This document shows positions 1-10,816 of a stretch of 64,000 bases of DNA, in pieces. The notes beneath the pieces are model-generated. The model did not search any database. It was not told the origin of the DNA and worked only from the letters and a program-made list of their open reading frames with translations. Both the position numbers and the translations under genes were made by a program. Source of the DNA: Eutreptiella sp. 'Long Island Sound 2002' (taxonomy: Eukaryota; Euglenozoa; Euglenophyceae; Eutreptiales; Eutreptiaceae); assembly GCA_964036045.1 (NCBI GenBank), contig OZ038397.1, positions 25,073,342 to 25,137,341 on the forward strand, given 5' to 3'. How positions within the stretch are numbered: position 1 is the first letter of the stretch; every line of letters starts with the position of its first letter.

Positions 1-3000
1 CCAAAAAATGTATAAAATTGGCCGTAAATCATCAAAACATTACCAATTTCAGCCAACGGGTGTGTTTTTCTGACGTTTCGGCACAAGCCAATCATTTTAA
101 GGGGCTGTAACACGACCCGAATTTGCATACAGCAGCCACTACAAAATTCAGCCCCAAATGTCCGGAGACTGCCCGAAAAACCGCTTAAAACGCTGCTAAC
201 TCACCAAAACGACCATCGTGGGCTAAAAAAGGGAAAAGTTGCGTTCTTAGAATTCAATTTCGAACGTTTTAAGGGGTAACTTCCCAGGTTTTTGGAGGCC
301 TCTGGATTTTACCCCGGGGGTCGCGTAACGTACGGTATGGACCTTGTTTTCGATGGGGCGTCAGGGGCCCCACACCCCGACGCCCACCAGAAAACAGCCC
401 CCAGGGGGGGAGATTGAACAAGCTGGGGAAAGTTGCACGAGAGGGGGTCGCACGGCAAGGGTTTGCATGACAACGGAGGACAAAGAACACAAAGGCAAAA
501 AGAACCATGCAGAAGCGGAGAAGAATAAAACCATGAAAAAACGGGTTCAACGGCGCAAGCGCCGGCCGCTAGGCTCCGTTTTTGTGGGCCAAGCCCCACA
601 AAAACGGAGCCTAGCGGATTCTGCTTAATGCTTCTTGCCCGCTATGGTTGCCCCATGGGCCAAAAAGCCTTGTCAGATGGGGAGCAAGTTCACATGCCGA
701 ATATGGCAAAACTATGGCAAAAAACTGCCAAAAAATGCACATAATTGGCCGTAAATCATCAAAACGGCACAAATTTTGGCCAATGGGGGTGTTTTATTGA
801 TCTTTTGGCACAAGCTAGTCATTTTGAGGGGCTGCAACATAGTCCAATTTTGCAAGCAGCAGCCAGTACAAAATTCAGCCCCAAATGTGCGGAGACTGCC
901 CGAAAAACCGCTTAAAACGCTGCTAACTCACCAAAACGACCATCACGGGTTAAAAAAGGGAAAAGTTGCGTTCTTAGAATTCAATTTCGAACATTTTAAG
1001 GGGTAACTTCATGGGTTTTTGGAGGCCTCTGGATTTTACCCCGGGGGTCGCGTAACGTACGGTATGGACCATGTTTTCGATGGGGCGTCAGGGGCCCCAC
1101 ACCCCGACGCCCACCAGAAAACAGCCCCCAGGGGGGGGGATTGAACAAGCTGGGGAAAGTTGCACGAGAGGGGGTCGCACGGCAACGGTTTGCATGACAA
1201 CGGAGGACAAAGAACACAAAGGCAAAAAGAACCATGCAGAAGCGGAGAAGAAGAAAACCATGAAAAAACGGGTTCAACGGCGCAAGCGCCGGCCGCTAGG
1301 CTCCGTTTTTGTGGGCCAAGCCCCACAAAAACGGAGCCTAGCGGATTCTGCCTAATGCTTCTTGCCCGCTATGGTTGCCCCATGGGCCAAAAGGCCTTGT
1401 CAGATGGGCAGCAAGTATACATGCCAAATATGGCAAAAATATGGCAAAAACTGCCAAAAAATGTATAAAATTGGCCGTAAATCATCAAAACATTACCAAT
1501 TTCAGCCAACGGGTGTGTTTTTCTGACGTTTCGGCACAAGCCAATCATTTTAAGGGGCTATAACATGACCCGAATTTGCATAGAGCAGCCACTACAAAAT
1601 TCAGCCCCAAATGTCCGGAGAGTGCCCGAAAAACCGCTTAAAACACTGCTAACTCACCAAAAAGACCATTGTGGGCTAAAAATGGGAAAAGTCGCGTTCT
1701 TAGAATTCAATTTCGAACATTTTAAGGGGTAACTTCATAGGTTTTTGGAGGCCTCTGGATTTTACCCCGGGGGTCACGTAACGTACGGTATGGACCTTGT
1801 TTTCGATGGGGCGTCAGGGGGCCCACACCCCGACGCCCACCAGAAAACAGCCCCCAGGGGGGGGGATTGAACAAGCTGGGGAAAGTTGCACGAGGTGGGG
1901 TCGCACGGCAAGGGTTTGCATGACAAAGGAGGACAAAGAACACAAAGGCAAAAGAACCATGCAGAAGCGGAGAAGAAGAAAACCATGAAAAAACGGGTTC
2001 AACGGCGCAAGCGCCGGCCGCTAGGCTCCGTTTTTGTGGCCCAAGCCGCACAAAAACGGAGCCTAGTGGATTCTGCCTAATGCTTCTTGCCCACTATGGT
2101 TGCCCCATGGGCCAAAAAGCCTTGTCAGATGGGGAGCAAGTATACATGCCAAATATGGCAAAAATATGGCAAAAACTGCCAAAAAATGCACAAAATTAGC
2201 CGTAAATCATCAAAACGGCACCAATTTTGGCCAATCGGGGTGTTTTTCTATCGTTTCAGTATGAGCCCGTCATTTACAGGGGCTGCAACATAGCCCAATT
2301 GTGCAAGCAGCATGCAGTACAAAATTCAGCCCCAAATGTCCGGAGACTGCCCGAAAAACCGCTTAAAATGCTGCTAACTCACCAAAACAACCATCGTCGG
2401 CGAAAAAAGGGAAAAGTCGCATTCTTAGAATTCGATTGCGATCATTTTGAGGGGCAGCATGATAGGTTTTTGGAGGCCTCTGGATTTTACCCCGGGGGTC
2501 GCGTAACGTACGGTATGGACCATGTTTTGGATGGGGCGTCAGGGGCCCCACACCCCGACGCCCACCAGAAAACAGCCCCCAGGGGGGGGGATCGAACAAG
2601 CTGGGGAAAGTTGCACGAGGTGGGGTCGCACGGCTACGGTTTGCATGACAACGGAGGACAAAGAACACAAAGGCAAAAAGAACCATGCAGAAGCGGAGAA
2701 GAAGAAAACCATGAAAAAACGGGTTCAACGGCGCAAGCGCCGGCCGCTAGGCTCCGTTTTTGTGGGCCAAGCCCCACAAAAGCGGAGCCTAGCGGATTCT
2801 GCCTAATGCCTCTTGCCCACTATGGTTGCCCCATGGGCCAAAAAGCCTTGTCAGATGGGCAGCAAGTATACATGCCAAATATGGCAAAAATATGGCAAAA
2901 AACTGCCAAAAAATGTACAAAATTGTCCGTAAATCATCAAAGCGTCACCAATTTTGGCCCACGGGAGTGTTTTTCAGTCGTTTTGGCACAAGCCAGTCAT

Positions 3001-3320
3001 TTTGAGGGGCTGCAACATGGCCTAAATTGGCAAGCAGCAGCCAATACAAAATTCAGCCCCAAATGTCCGGAGACTGCCCGAAAAACCGCTTGAAACGCTG
3101 CTCACTCACCAAAACGACCATCGTGGGCGAAAACAGGGAAAAGTCGCGTTCTTAGAATTCCATTTCGAACATTTTAAGGGGTAACATGGTAGGTCTTTGG
3201 AGGCCTCTGGATTTTACCCCGGGGGTCGCGTAACGTACGGTATGGACCTTGTTTTCGATGGGGCGTCAGGGGCCCCACACCCCGACGCCCACCAGAAAAC
3301 AGCCCCCAGGGGGGGGGATT
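1..3320. repeat. Type-A satellite array, about 727 bp units
   Basis: Roughly four and a half head-to-tail units. The phrase GTTTTTGGAGGCCTCTGG recurs near 289, 1015, 1741 and 2466, with a variant near 3194, giving a period of 726-728 bp. Units share blocks such as CAAAATTCAGCCCCAAATGT and a hairpin, and differ by scattered substitutions and short indels. Short open frames on both strands recur in each copy only because the DNA is repeated. No protein family is recognisable, so no gene is called. The array is entered at position 1 in mid-unit, so it extends leftward beyond the window. Confidence 0.93.
566..617. repeat. Hairpin inside type-A satellite unit
   Basis: A near-perfect inverted repeat with stem arms of about 23 bp, CCGCTAGGCTCCGTTTTTGT against its complement, around a CCAAG-like loop. 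The same hairpin sits at 1293-1344, 2018-2069, 2744-2795 and, right of the retroelement array, at 24012-24063. Some copies carry mismatches in the stem. Confidence 0.9.
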
Positions 3321-4749
3321 GAACAAGAGCGGATCACGGAGAATTACGGCCCGCTCCTATTTGGGGTATGCATACCATACGGTACTTCTGCAACCATTGT
3401 GCAGCAATGTACAATCCATATAGATGGGTTTGTAAGCCAAAAAAACCCTATGAAAACCAGCTTCACGCCTGCTAGTCTCGGTTTCTGTGGGGCAAGCCCC
3501 ACAGAAACCGAGCCTAGCCATTGCTCCTTCTTGCAAACTTTACATTGAGGGGCACCGATACCCTCAAACGGGTTGAATCTGCGCTTTTAGTAACAATTTG
3601 CCCCATTTTGCTACAAAACTGCCCCAAAAACGCTCAAAACTGTCGCAAAACCACAAAACGGTACCAAATTTGGCAAACAAAGTTGATATCCCAACGTTTT
3701 GGCACGAGCTAATCATTTTAAGGGGTAGCAACGCTGGTCAAATCCGCACATGGCAGCCAGTACAAAATTCAGCCCCTATTCGGCGGAGACTGGTTGAAAA
3801 ACTGGTTAAAACGGTGCTATTTCACCAAAACGACTACCAGTGGCCCAAAACTCGAAAAGTCGCGTAGTTGTATTTTGGCTGCGCTCATTTTGAGGGGCAT
3901 ATGTCACACATTTTGAGAAGGGCGAAAAAAAAAGTACGCGATCTGCCATTAATACCCTTGTTGGTCGTGAATTGCGCTTCGGCGGGTACCCTTCCCGCCG
4001 AAGCCGAATCACTACGGCCCCTGCGGGGGAGATTGAACAAGAGCGGTTCACGGAGAATTACAACCCGCTCCTCTTCGGGGTATGCACACCATACGGTACT
4101 TCTGCCACCATATTGTGCAGCAATGTACATCTATACAGATGGGTTTGTAAGCACAAAAAACCCTAGGAAAACCAGCTTCACGCCTGCTAGTCTCGGTTTC
4201 TATGGGGCAAGCCCCACATAAACCGAGCCTAGCCACTGCTCCTTCTTGCAAACTATGCATCGAGGGGTACCAATACCCTCCAACGGGTGGAACCTGTGCT
4301 TTTAGTAACAATTTGACCCTATTTTGTTACAAAACTGTACCAAAAACGCTCAAAACTTCTGCAAAACCACAAAACAGGTGCAGATGTGGCAAACAAAGTT
4401 GATTTCCCGATGTTTTGTCACGAGTGGATCATTTTAAGGGGTAACTACATGGGTCAATTCCGCACATGGCAGCCAGTACAAAATTCAGCCCCCATTTGGC
4501 GGAGATTGGTTGAAAAACCGCTTAAAACGGTGCTATTTCACCAAAACAACTACCAATGGCCGAAAATCGAAAACTCACTTTTTTTATTTTTCGCTGCGAT
4601 CATTTTGAGGGGCATATGTCATACATTTTGAGAACAGCGAAAAAAAAAGTACGCGATCTGCCATTAATACCCTTGTCGGTCGTGAATTGCGCTTCGGCGG
4701 GTACCCTTCCCGCCGAAGCCGAATCACTACGGCCCTTGCAGGGGAGATT
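3321..4749. repeat. Type-B satellite, two units of about 714 bp
   Basis: Two units starting at GAACAAGAGCGG (3321 and 4035) and related to type A, sharing GTACAAAATTCAGCCCC and the general layout but with a different middle. Each has its own hairpin with GCTAGTCTCGGTTTC arms, near 3471-3518 and 4185-4234. The array then returns to type-A sequence at about 4750, so the two families are interleaved rather than in separate blocks. Confidence 0.88.
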
Positions 4750-4800
4750 GAACAAGCTGGGGAAAGTTGCACGAGGTGGGGTCGCACGGCAACGGTTTGC
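4750..4800. repeat. Left satellite flank of retroelement insertion
   Basis: Type-A satellite from GAACAAGCTGGGG to the phrase CAACGGTTTGC, where it breaks off and retroelement sequence starts at 4801. In intact units the next bases are ATGACAACGGAGG, which reappear at the right-hand junction near 23915. Confidence 0.85.
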
Positions 4801-7800
4801 TGACGGTTGCTGACTGTCTCATCTATGCTGTCTGTGGCCCCCATCTGACCTACATTGGTCAGGTGGGCGCAATTACTGGCATCAGGCCACCCATTGAACG
4901 TTTTAAAGAGCATATACAGAAAGGAAAGTCGATTCGTAACCACTATGCACATAAATCAGGTAGAAACACCCCTGCCAGGGTGAAACTCAGGGCAAGACCA
5001 ACGATTGGGCGCATCTTTGCCAGGGTAGGCCCGCACACCTCAACTATGCTACCCATTGAGAGGGTGATCCCGGAACGCGCTGGTGAACGAGAGAGGTTCT
5101 GGGCACGTGTGCATGCCCCGACTGTGAATGCGGTTACCCCTTTTGGTGGTATTGACCGAATTCTATGGGAAGAGATTGTATCTAAGTCGTGTGAAACACC
5201 AGAGGGGAAATCATTGAAGGCGAAGGCCCTGTGGTTGTTAGACCATCCGAGTGCATTGGACTGTGCCTCGCTGCTGCTGTTTTTGGTCAAGGTAGACAAA
5301 CATGTGGAGTCCTCAATTTTTGAACGTTTGTTCCGGCTTGCTAAAAGTTCCGCTAAGAAAGAGTGGGACATATCCTTGAAGAGACGGTTCGTAATCCGTG
5401 TCCCTTCATATGATGAGTCTGTACTGCGCTTGGTGAAAGAATTTTGTGAAAAGCATTTCCGGAAGTTTGCTGTGCCTGAGCCTCTGATTGGCTGGATTGT
5501 GCATGCACTCTCTGTCATTCCGTTTTCCACGCCGTCGGTTGCTTCTGCTATCCATGGCTCTGGGTCTACTTCGGTCCCTTTCCTTACCTCACAAGCGCTA
5601 GGGGCTATCAATGATAGCCAGCAGTGCGCCTCATGGTCTCCCATTGATTCGTCCTTTGGGGCGTGGATCTTGGACAGAGATTTTGACCCAGACACTTTGG
5701 TCTCTGTGCAGCAAACTGTTGCTGCCTGGGTCGAGAAGCAGGCCTGCAAATGTCAACACCTACGAGCTGAGTTTCCTGCGCTGCGTAACGCCACAGGCCA
5801 TTTGGTCCTGAGAAGTGACGAGCAGTGGGCGTGTCTTTTTGAGCCTTTGGCTGCTGAATTTATGAGTTCCAATGCACGTAACCGCACCTTTCCTGATGCC
5901 GCTTTCGTCCACAGCAGATTTGAGGATTTCGCTAGCTGCCTGAGTGATCTGCAGGTGCCGGTGTTACAGTCTGCAACCGGCTCTTTTACTTCCCGGTCGG
6001 TCCTGGTTGAAAAGCAGATCTCTGTTTTTACATCTGAAGTCTCTGCATTGACTTGGAATGTGATTGAGAGTGAATCCAGGGGTGCCACTTGGCTCACAGC
6101 TGATGCTATAGCTGCTGCACGCGATACCATATGGGATCTGCGGTTGCGAACCGGGCAATGGGACAAACAGCTGCACCGAAACTTTGGTATATGCCGTCAT
6201 CTTGATGATGCTAAATGGCTAAAGAATATCATTTTCGGTTCACGTTTCTCTATCTGGGGCTGGGCACATTCTGTGACTGAAGCTAAAATTGTTGCTATGC
6301 AGCATATCCTCCATAAGGCCCTTGACAAGGGGATTATTGATGACGCCAAAGGCCTTAGGAAAATCCCTAAGCATCTGCACACGGTATCCGACATGCAGCA
6401 GTGGTTCTTGCAATTACTGGGGAGTGAAGATCTTCCAGATATTCCTGAGATAGCTGTGGTGGAAGACACTGGGGTTGCTGTTGGTGATGCGTGCGAGTCC
6501 AACCTGTACCCGGATACGACACAACCACAAACCCCCAGTGTACCCCCGCTCTTCACGCCGTCTATTTTCTCGATTTTGAAGTGGAAAACAGATGAGCTGA
6601 CCACAGCGGCGCTCCGGTTTCGAGACATAGTGTCCTTCAAAGGGCACCCCCTGCACAGCTACAGCCGTGTGATGTCACGTTGCCTGCAGCTCCTAGTGAA
6701 TGCCTTGATTGAGCAGTCTGAGGGTTTTGGTTTTGCATGCATGCCTGGTGTGAGAGATCAGCTGGTTGCAGCCTGTCGGTTAGGTGCGATCCCGGAACAC
6801 ACCCATTTGGTTGAAAAGGATATGGCAGACATGTTCTGGGAGATTCCCCTGGAGCAAGTTGTGCTATCGTTAGAATGGGCACTTGCTAGTCTAGCTAAGA
6901 AGCGTCGTTCCACTTCACTGACCTTTGCGGTATCGAAGGCCGATAAGCACCTGGACCACATTGGCTCAGCTGCTTCCAACGCTTTCCTGAATGTCACCCA
7001 GGACCTGGTGACACGGTTCGTCAGGTTTGATACCTATGATAACGTATTGTTCGTTGCGGGCCCTGTCATTTTGCGGCAAGGCCTTCGCGGTGTCCCGATT
7101 GGAGGCTTTATCTCAGCACAGCTAGCTGAGATTTGGGCTATTTGGAGAGAAGTGACAGTTTTGCACGGTGAACAGGTGCCACAGACGATACAGGACATTC
7201 ACTCAGCTATTCGTCAGCCACCCCGAGATTTTGTTGATTCCCCGAAACCGGCTGACCTGCCGCTTGAGGTCCGGTGTACTTTTTCAGACAATTCGGATTT
7301 TACCATGGCCCCCCGCAATGCAGCCTGCATGATACCGTCTGGTAAGATCATGACAGCGCCCTCCTGCCCTGCGATGACTATTGACAGCCTGCGAGAGGTG
7401 GGGTGCTATCAATGGTGGGCCCCACTTGACAGCATGTTTGGATCTGTCCAGGTGGGCAGTGAAACTGTGTGGTTGATCAAAGCGACCCCATGGGATGGGG
7501 CACCCAATGGCAGGATTTCCACTGTGTTGCAGCACGTCCAGAAAAAGCAGCGCGGGAGAGTTGCGAATTTTCTGAAGGCTTTTCATCCTTTACTGGCTGT
7601 TCGGGGCGAAATTCTGAACCCCATGTGTTGGCCAGACTCCCAGCAGCTGAGTGCAGCCTCCTTCCCCTTCGTGCTGTTTAGCCGGTATAGGGATAACATT
7701 TACCTGATCTGTGCAAATATGGGTGCGAGACTGTTGGAGCATATTAAATTTGTTGTTTCTGTGATCCTTCGAATTGTCTATGGAATCCCCTTGAAATGGG

Positions 7801-8240
7801 AAGCGCATGGGAGCGACGTCGTCTGGGGGGAAGCTGTCATCACGCATGGGTCCCACCCCTCCGTCCTGCGTTTGCGTCGTAAAGGGGTCTGCCTCGATCT
7901 GCGTGACACAGTGAATGCTGAATGGCATAAATGGGTCCACCCTAAGGCGCCCAATGCACGTGTGGTGTGGAGGTCACTCGTGAGTGCCCTGATTTGCAAA
8001 TTGATGTGGTATGCATGGTCACGAGACGACCTTGTCTGCAACGTGCGCTCCATCATCTGGGGCCTGACTATTCGAGGTTACCCCTCTCGATGGTGGAAAG
8101 GTCGGGTCTTTAGAGCGTGTCAGCGGTTTGCCCTGGATGCCTTCTTTACCAAAACCGATATTCTGGTTTGGATTGAAGAAGCCAAGCGCTTTGTGTGCGA
8201 TTCTGAAAGCGCTGGGCCGAGTTCTGGATCTGTCTTGTGA
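4801..8240 (+). pseudogene. 5'-truncated ORF2: GIY-YIG + reverse transcriptase (copy A)
   Basis: Open for its whole length and ending in TGA at 8238-8240, but lacking ORF1 and about the first 530 residues of ORF2. It begins almost exactly at the GIY-YIG domain (LTVADCLIYAV, then TYIGQVG and the RFKEH arginine segment) and is fused in frame to about ten satellite-encoded codons. RT motif A (DMADMFWEIP) lies near 6819, motif B (RQGLRGVPIGG) near 7075 and motif C (RYRDN) near 7683. About 200 residues separate motifs B and C, far more than in most RTs. No premature stop or frameshift is seen in this copy, so nuclease and RT are intact here although the N-terminus is missing. With no own start or promoter, it is unlikely to be expressed as a complete protein. 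Confidence 0.8.
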
Positions 8241-8686
8241 TCTTTTGTTGTTATTTGTTACTATTTGAGTGCAGGAGCCAGCGCACGAAAAGCGGGGCTG
8301 AGCTGGCAGGTGCACTCGGATTGCGGGTCAGGGAGGGATGTCGTGTTCTTTTGATTCTGCAAGTGTTTTGACTGTGCTCTTTCATGACAGTGCAGGTTTT
8401 TGTGGGCTGGCTGTAGTGAGACGCGAGCCTGATGCTTTGGTCTGTCTACCACTTGGGGCTGATTTTTTGAGCCCGTGGTTCAGAGCAGCGCGAACAGTAT
8501 CTTTGATTGCAGTGTGCCGCATGGCCTTCATGTTTGTTTGGCATAAACTTGTGTACATTGAAATGCCTGATATCCCGTCCACCATATTGCCCTGCTTTTC
8601 GACTGTCATCTGCACTTAGCTTCCCATGTTCAATTGATTTTTTGGCTGAGGAGTTGTGCTGGTGTTGAGAGTGCTCTTGTGAGTTG
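8241..8686 (+). other. 3' untranslated end of retroelement copy A
   Basis: 446 bp from the ORF2 stop to the copy junction, which reads GTGAGTTG then GCCGCCTCGACTTG. The same sequence occurs at 15857-16302 and 23471-23916. It holds an ATG-initiated 93-codon frame (8338-8619) kept in all copies, which is not recognisable as a protein. About 45 bp before the end is CTGAGGAGTT, also found near the 3' end of the second Penelope-like family at 55374. Confidence 0.7.
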
Positions 8687-8799
8687 GCCGCCTCGACTTG
8701 CCGTGAACTTGAAACGGCGAGGACCCCTTCACTTTCTACGCTTACGCCTGCGGACTGCATTACACGAGGAAACCCGACGTGGTTCACGAGCACCCCAAA

Positions 8800-10662
8800 A
8801 TGAAGAAAGCTGTGTCTGATATTACCAATGCTATTCAACTGTTGACAACTGCGATGTCCCAGCAAGAAGAGAAACGTCAACTAAAGAAAAGCAAAAAATC
8901 GAAGAGGGAGAAAGCTGCAAGTGTCTCCGGCGGACGCAAAGTATCGGCCCAGTCCATTATTCCTGACGTCGAAGTTGACAGGAATGGGATCCCTGCTTTG
9001 GGACACGATGGCAGTGACGAAGACAATGGCAGTATTCCAAATGTCATGGATGACGTGCAAACCAATTCGAGGGCTGACTGGATCAAAAGTAACCCCTGTT
9101 ATTTTTGCTGGTGCATTGGTCACAGCGCACGTGACCACAATGTCACATCACCGTGGCCTGAACACCTTTCCGAGAGGTGGAAGGCTAATCGTGGTGCTTG
9201 GCACGTCGTTAAATCCATGGTTGAGAGCGGCCGTTCCATTATACAGGTTGCGTCTATCCTGGATGTTTCCTTGGAAGGATGGAAAGCATGCTCAGATTTT
9301 GAATTGCTGATCGACGTGGCCGAAGCCTCGACGGGCCTCACTAGGATGATTGATAAGACACCTGTATCGGTACCACCGCGCTCTAAGCCAGATAAATGGC
9401 CCGGGAAAGCGAGACCTGTGGTGCGGACCCGTGGACCGGCGTCTACTGAGACCGACTTGACTGCGATTGTGACGAGAAACAAGGCTGTTGTCGAGGTGGA
9501 GCACAATGTTAAACAGAATCGGAAAGAGGCACTATCAGCTGGAAGAGATTCGGTGTTTACGTTCAGTGCGACCTCTACTGCGAGTCCAAGTAAACTGAAG
9601 AAGAGGAACAAGCGCAAGCTACTGGGGAACAATTCACCACAAGGCCCTCCAGCTGCGGGTACGCCTGAGGCAACCAAGAAAACTGATAAGAAGGAATGGG
9701 TAGTTGCGGCTGGGACTGCCTCCTCCTCCATGGCTAAGAATGAGAGCATCAGGCTGAGCGCTGTTGAGCTGGGACTCAAAAATGTGGAACGAAAAGTTGA
9801 GTTTCTGGTCGAAGACAGAAATAAAAATGAGGTCATGATGAGGATGTTGCTGGACAAACATAATATCCCAGGCGATGTGATCGACGCTAAACTCAAGGCC
9901 CTGAAGGAGAAAGAACAAAAGCTGCTGCCGGTTTCTGAATCACGTCTTCTCCAGTTGTCTCCCACGCCAGTCGGTGTTGCACGCGATTTGATTGGGCCAC
10001 TAGCAACTGCTGCGGTCAGCCCAAACACGTCCGGGAAAGTTTGGTCTGAACAGGCCCCTATAGGGCAGTGGAACAAGAAACATCTCATCGACAAGATCAG
10101 GGAATACAAGTGTGACGATAGGGTGATGGAGGACGTCATCAGGATGAGGAAGAAAGCACAACTGGTTAAAGCTCTTTCTTGGCTGACACCTGAAGGGCTG
10201 TACATCGTGATTTTGGACGAACGCCATGTCACCAGACCAGCACGTGTTGTAGCCTTCGCGGACAAAGAATTGGTCTGGTGCTGCGACCCGCTGCTGCTCC
10301 AGAATCTACAAGTCGATGTCGTTGCGCCCCTCGAAGATCTACCACCCAGACCCATGGGCGCTTGCTGGACTCCGACGCTATCGGATGTATACGTGGACAA
10401 ACAGGCAGCTGAAGCTGCTGTTACAGCGCTGAATTCGTCCAAAAGGTTGAAGTCAAGTATGGACTGCGTGCAAGGCCCCACTGATGGCAGCAATATCCCA
10501 GGTGATGGCGTTTCCTGTGAGTCCTCGCCGGTTCCGTCAGCCCCGAGCGACGTCACCGTGAGCCCCGATCTCAGTGTGAGTGAAGCAGACGGCATCCCGC
10601 CTGTTGATGGATCAGTACCTGTACCTATTGCCGGAAGTTGCGAGATTGAAGTGGAGATTTAG
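8800..10662 (+). CDS. Retroelement ORF1, gag-like zinc-knuckle protein (copy B)
   Basis: About 620 residues, beginning at ATG 8800 (MKKAVSDITNA); the next in-frame ATG (MSQQEEKR, 8854) is the alternative start and the only one usable in copy C. Early on is a lysine-rich basic stretch (KKSKKSKREK), then a zinc-knuckle-like motif CYFCWCIGHSARDH near residues 99-112. This fits C-x2-C-x4-H-x4-H, a CCHC knuckle whose last Cys is His. The middle is rich in Ser, Thr and Lys; a predicted coiled coil follows (NVERKVEFLVEDRNKNE to KALKEKEQ), and the C-terminus is acidic and Pro/Ser-rich. By analogy with other retroelement ORF1/Gag proteins it probably binds element RNA; that is inference. ORF2 starts 154 bp downstream. 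Confidence 0.75.
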   Translation: MKKAVSDITNAIQLLTTAMSQQEEKRQLKKSKKSKREKAASVSGGRKVSAQSIIPDVEVDRNGIPALGHDGSDEDNGSIPNVMDDVQTNSRADWIKSNPCYFCWCIGHSARDHNVTSPWPEHLSERWKANRGAWHVVKSMVESGRSIIQVASILDVSLEGWKACSDFELLIDVAEASTGLTRMIDKTPVSVPPRSKPDKWPGKARPVVRTRGPASTETDLTAIVTRNKAVVEVEHNVKQNRKEALSAGRDSVFTFSATSTASPSKLKKRNKRKLLGNNSPQGPPAAGTPEATKKTDKKEWVVAAGTASSSMAKNESIRLSAVELGLKNVERKVEFLVEDRNKNEVMMRMLLDKHNIPGDVIDAKLKALKEKEQKLLPVSESRLLQLSPTPVGVARDLIGPLATAAVSPNTSGKVWSEQAPIGQWNKKHLIDKIREYKCDDRVMEDVIRMRKKAQLVKALSWLTPEGLYIVILDERHVTRPARVVAFADKELVWCCDPLLLQNLQVDVVAPLEDLPPRPMGACWTPTLSDVYVDKQAAEAAVTALNSSKRLKSSMDCVQGPTDGSNIPGDGVSCESSPVPSAPSDVTVSPDLSVSEADGIPPVDGSVPVPIAGSCEIEVEI

Positions 10663-10816
10663 CTTGCTGCTGAGTTTTCGCGCCTGGGTCTGGAGAATCC
10701 TTATTTTCTGACCTGGAAATACCCAGTAGCCTGCCTGAAGGCCTACCTGGTACATTACAGTCACGCTACCAAATTTTCCGTGATTTGGCTACACCCGCAG
10801 TCCTGTTCTCACGGTG

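Noticed and set aside
269-3093. Recurrent open frames of 90-288 codons on both strands of the satellite
   Set aside because: They repeat with the satellite unit, mostly begin at non-ATG codons, change length with indels and show no known domain.
8338-8619. 93-codon ATG frame in the retroelement 3' end as a third gene
   Set aside because: Conserved only as much as the surrounding non-coding DNA of nearly identical copies, with no recognisable motif.
8641-8780. Possible hammerhead ribozyme at the retroelement copy junction (CTGAGGA with a later GAAA)
   Set aside because: The sequences between and around the two boxes do not form the required stems II and III, so only the conserved CTGAGGAGTT was reported.
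9120-10595. 491-codon minus-strand frame opposite ORF1
   Set aside because: It is a Ser/Thr-rich shadow of the ORF1 coding sequence in the antisense phase, without any domain.
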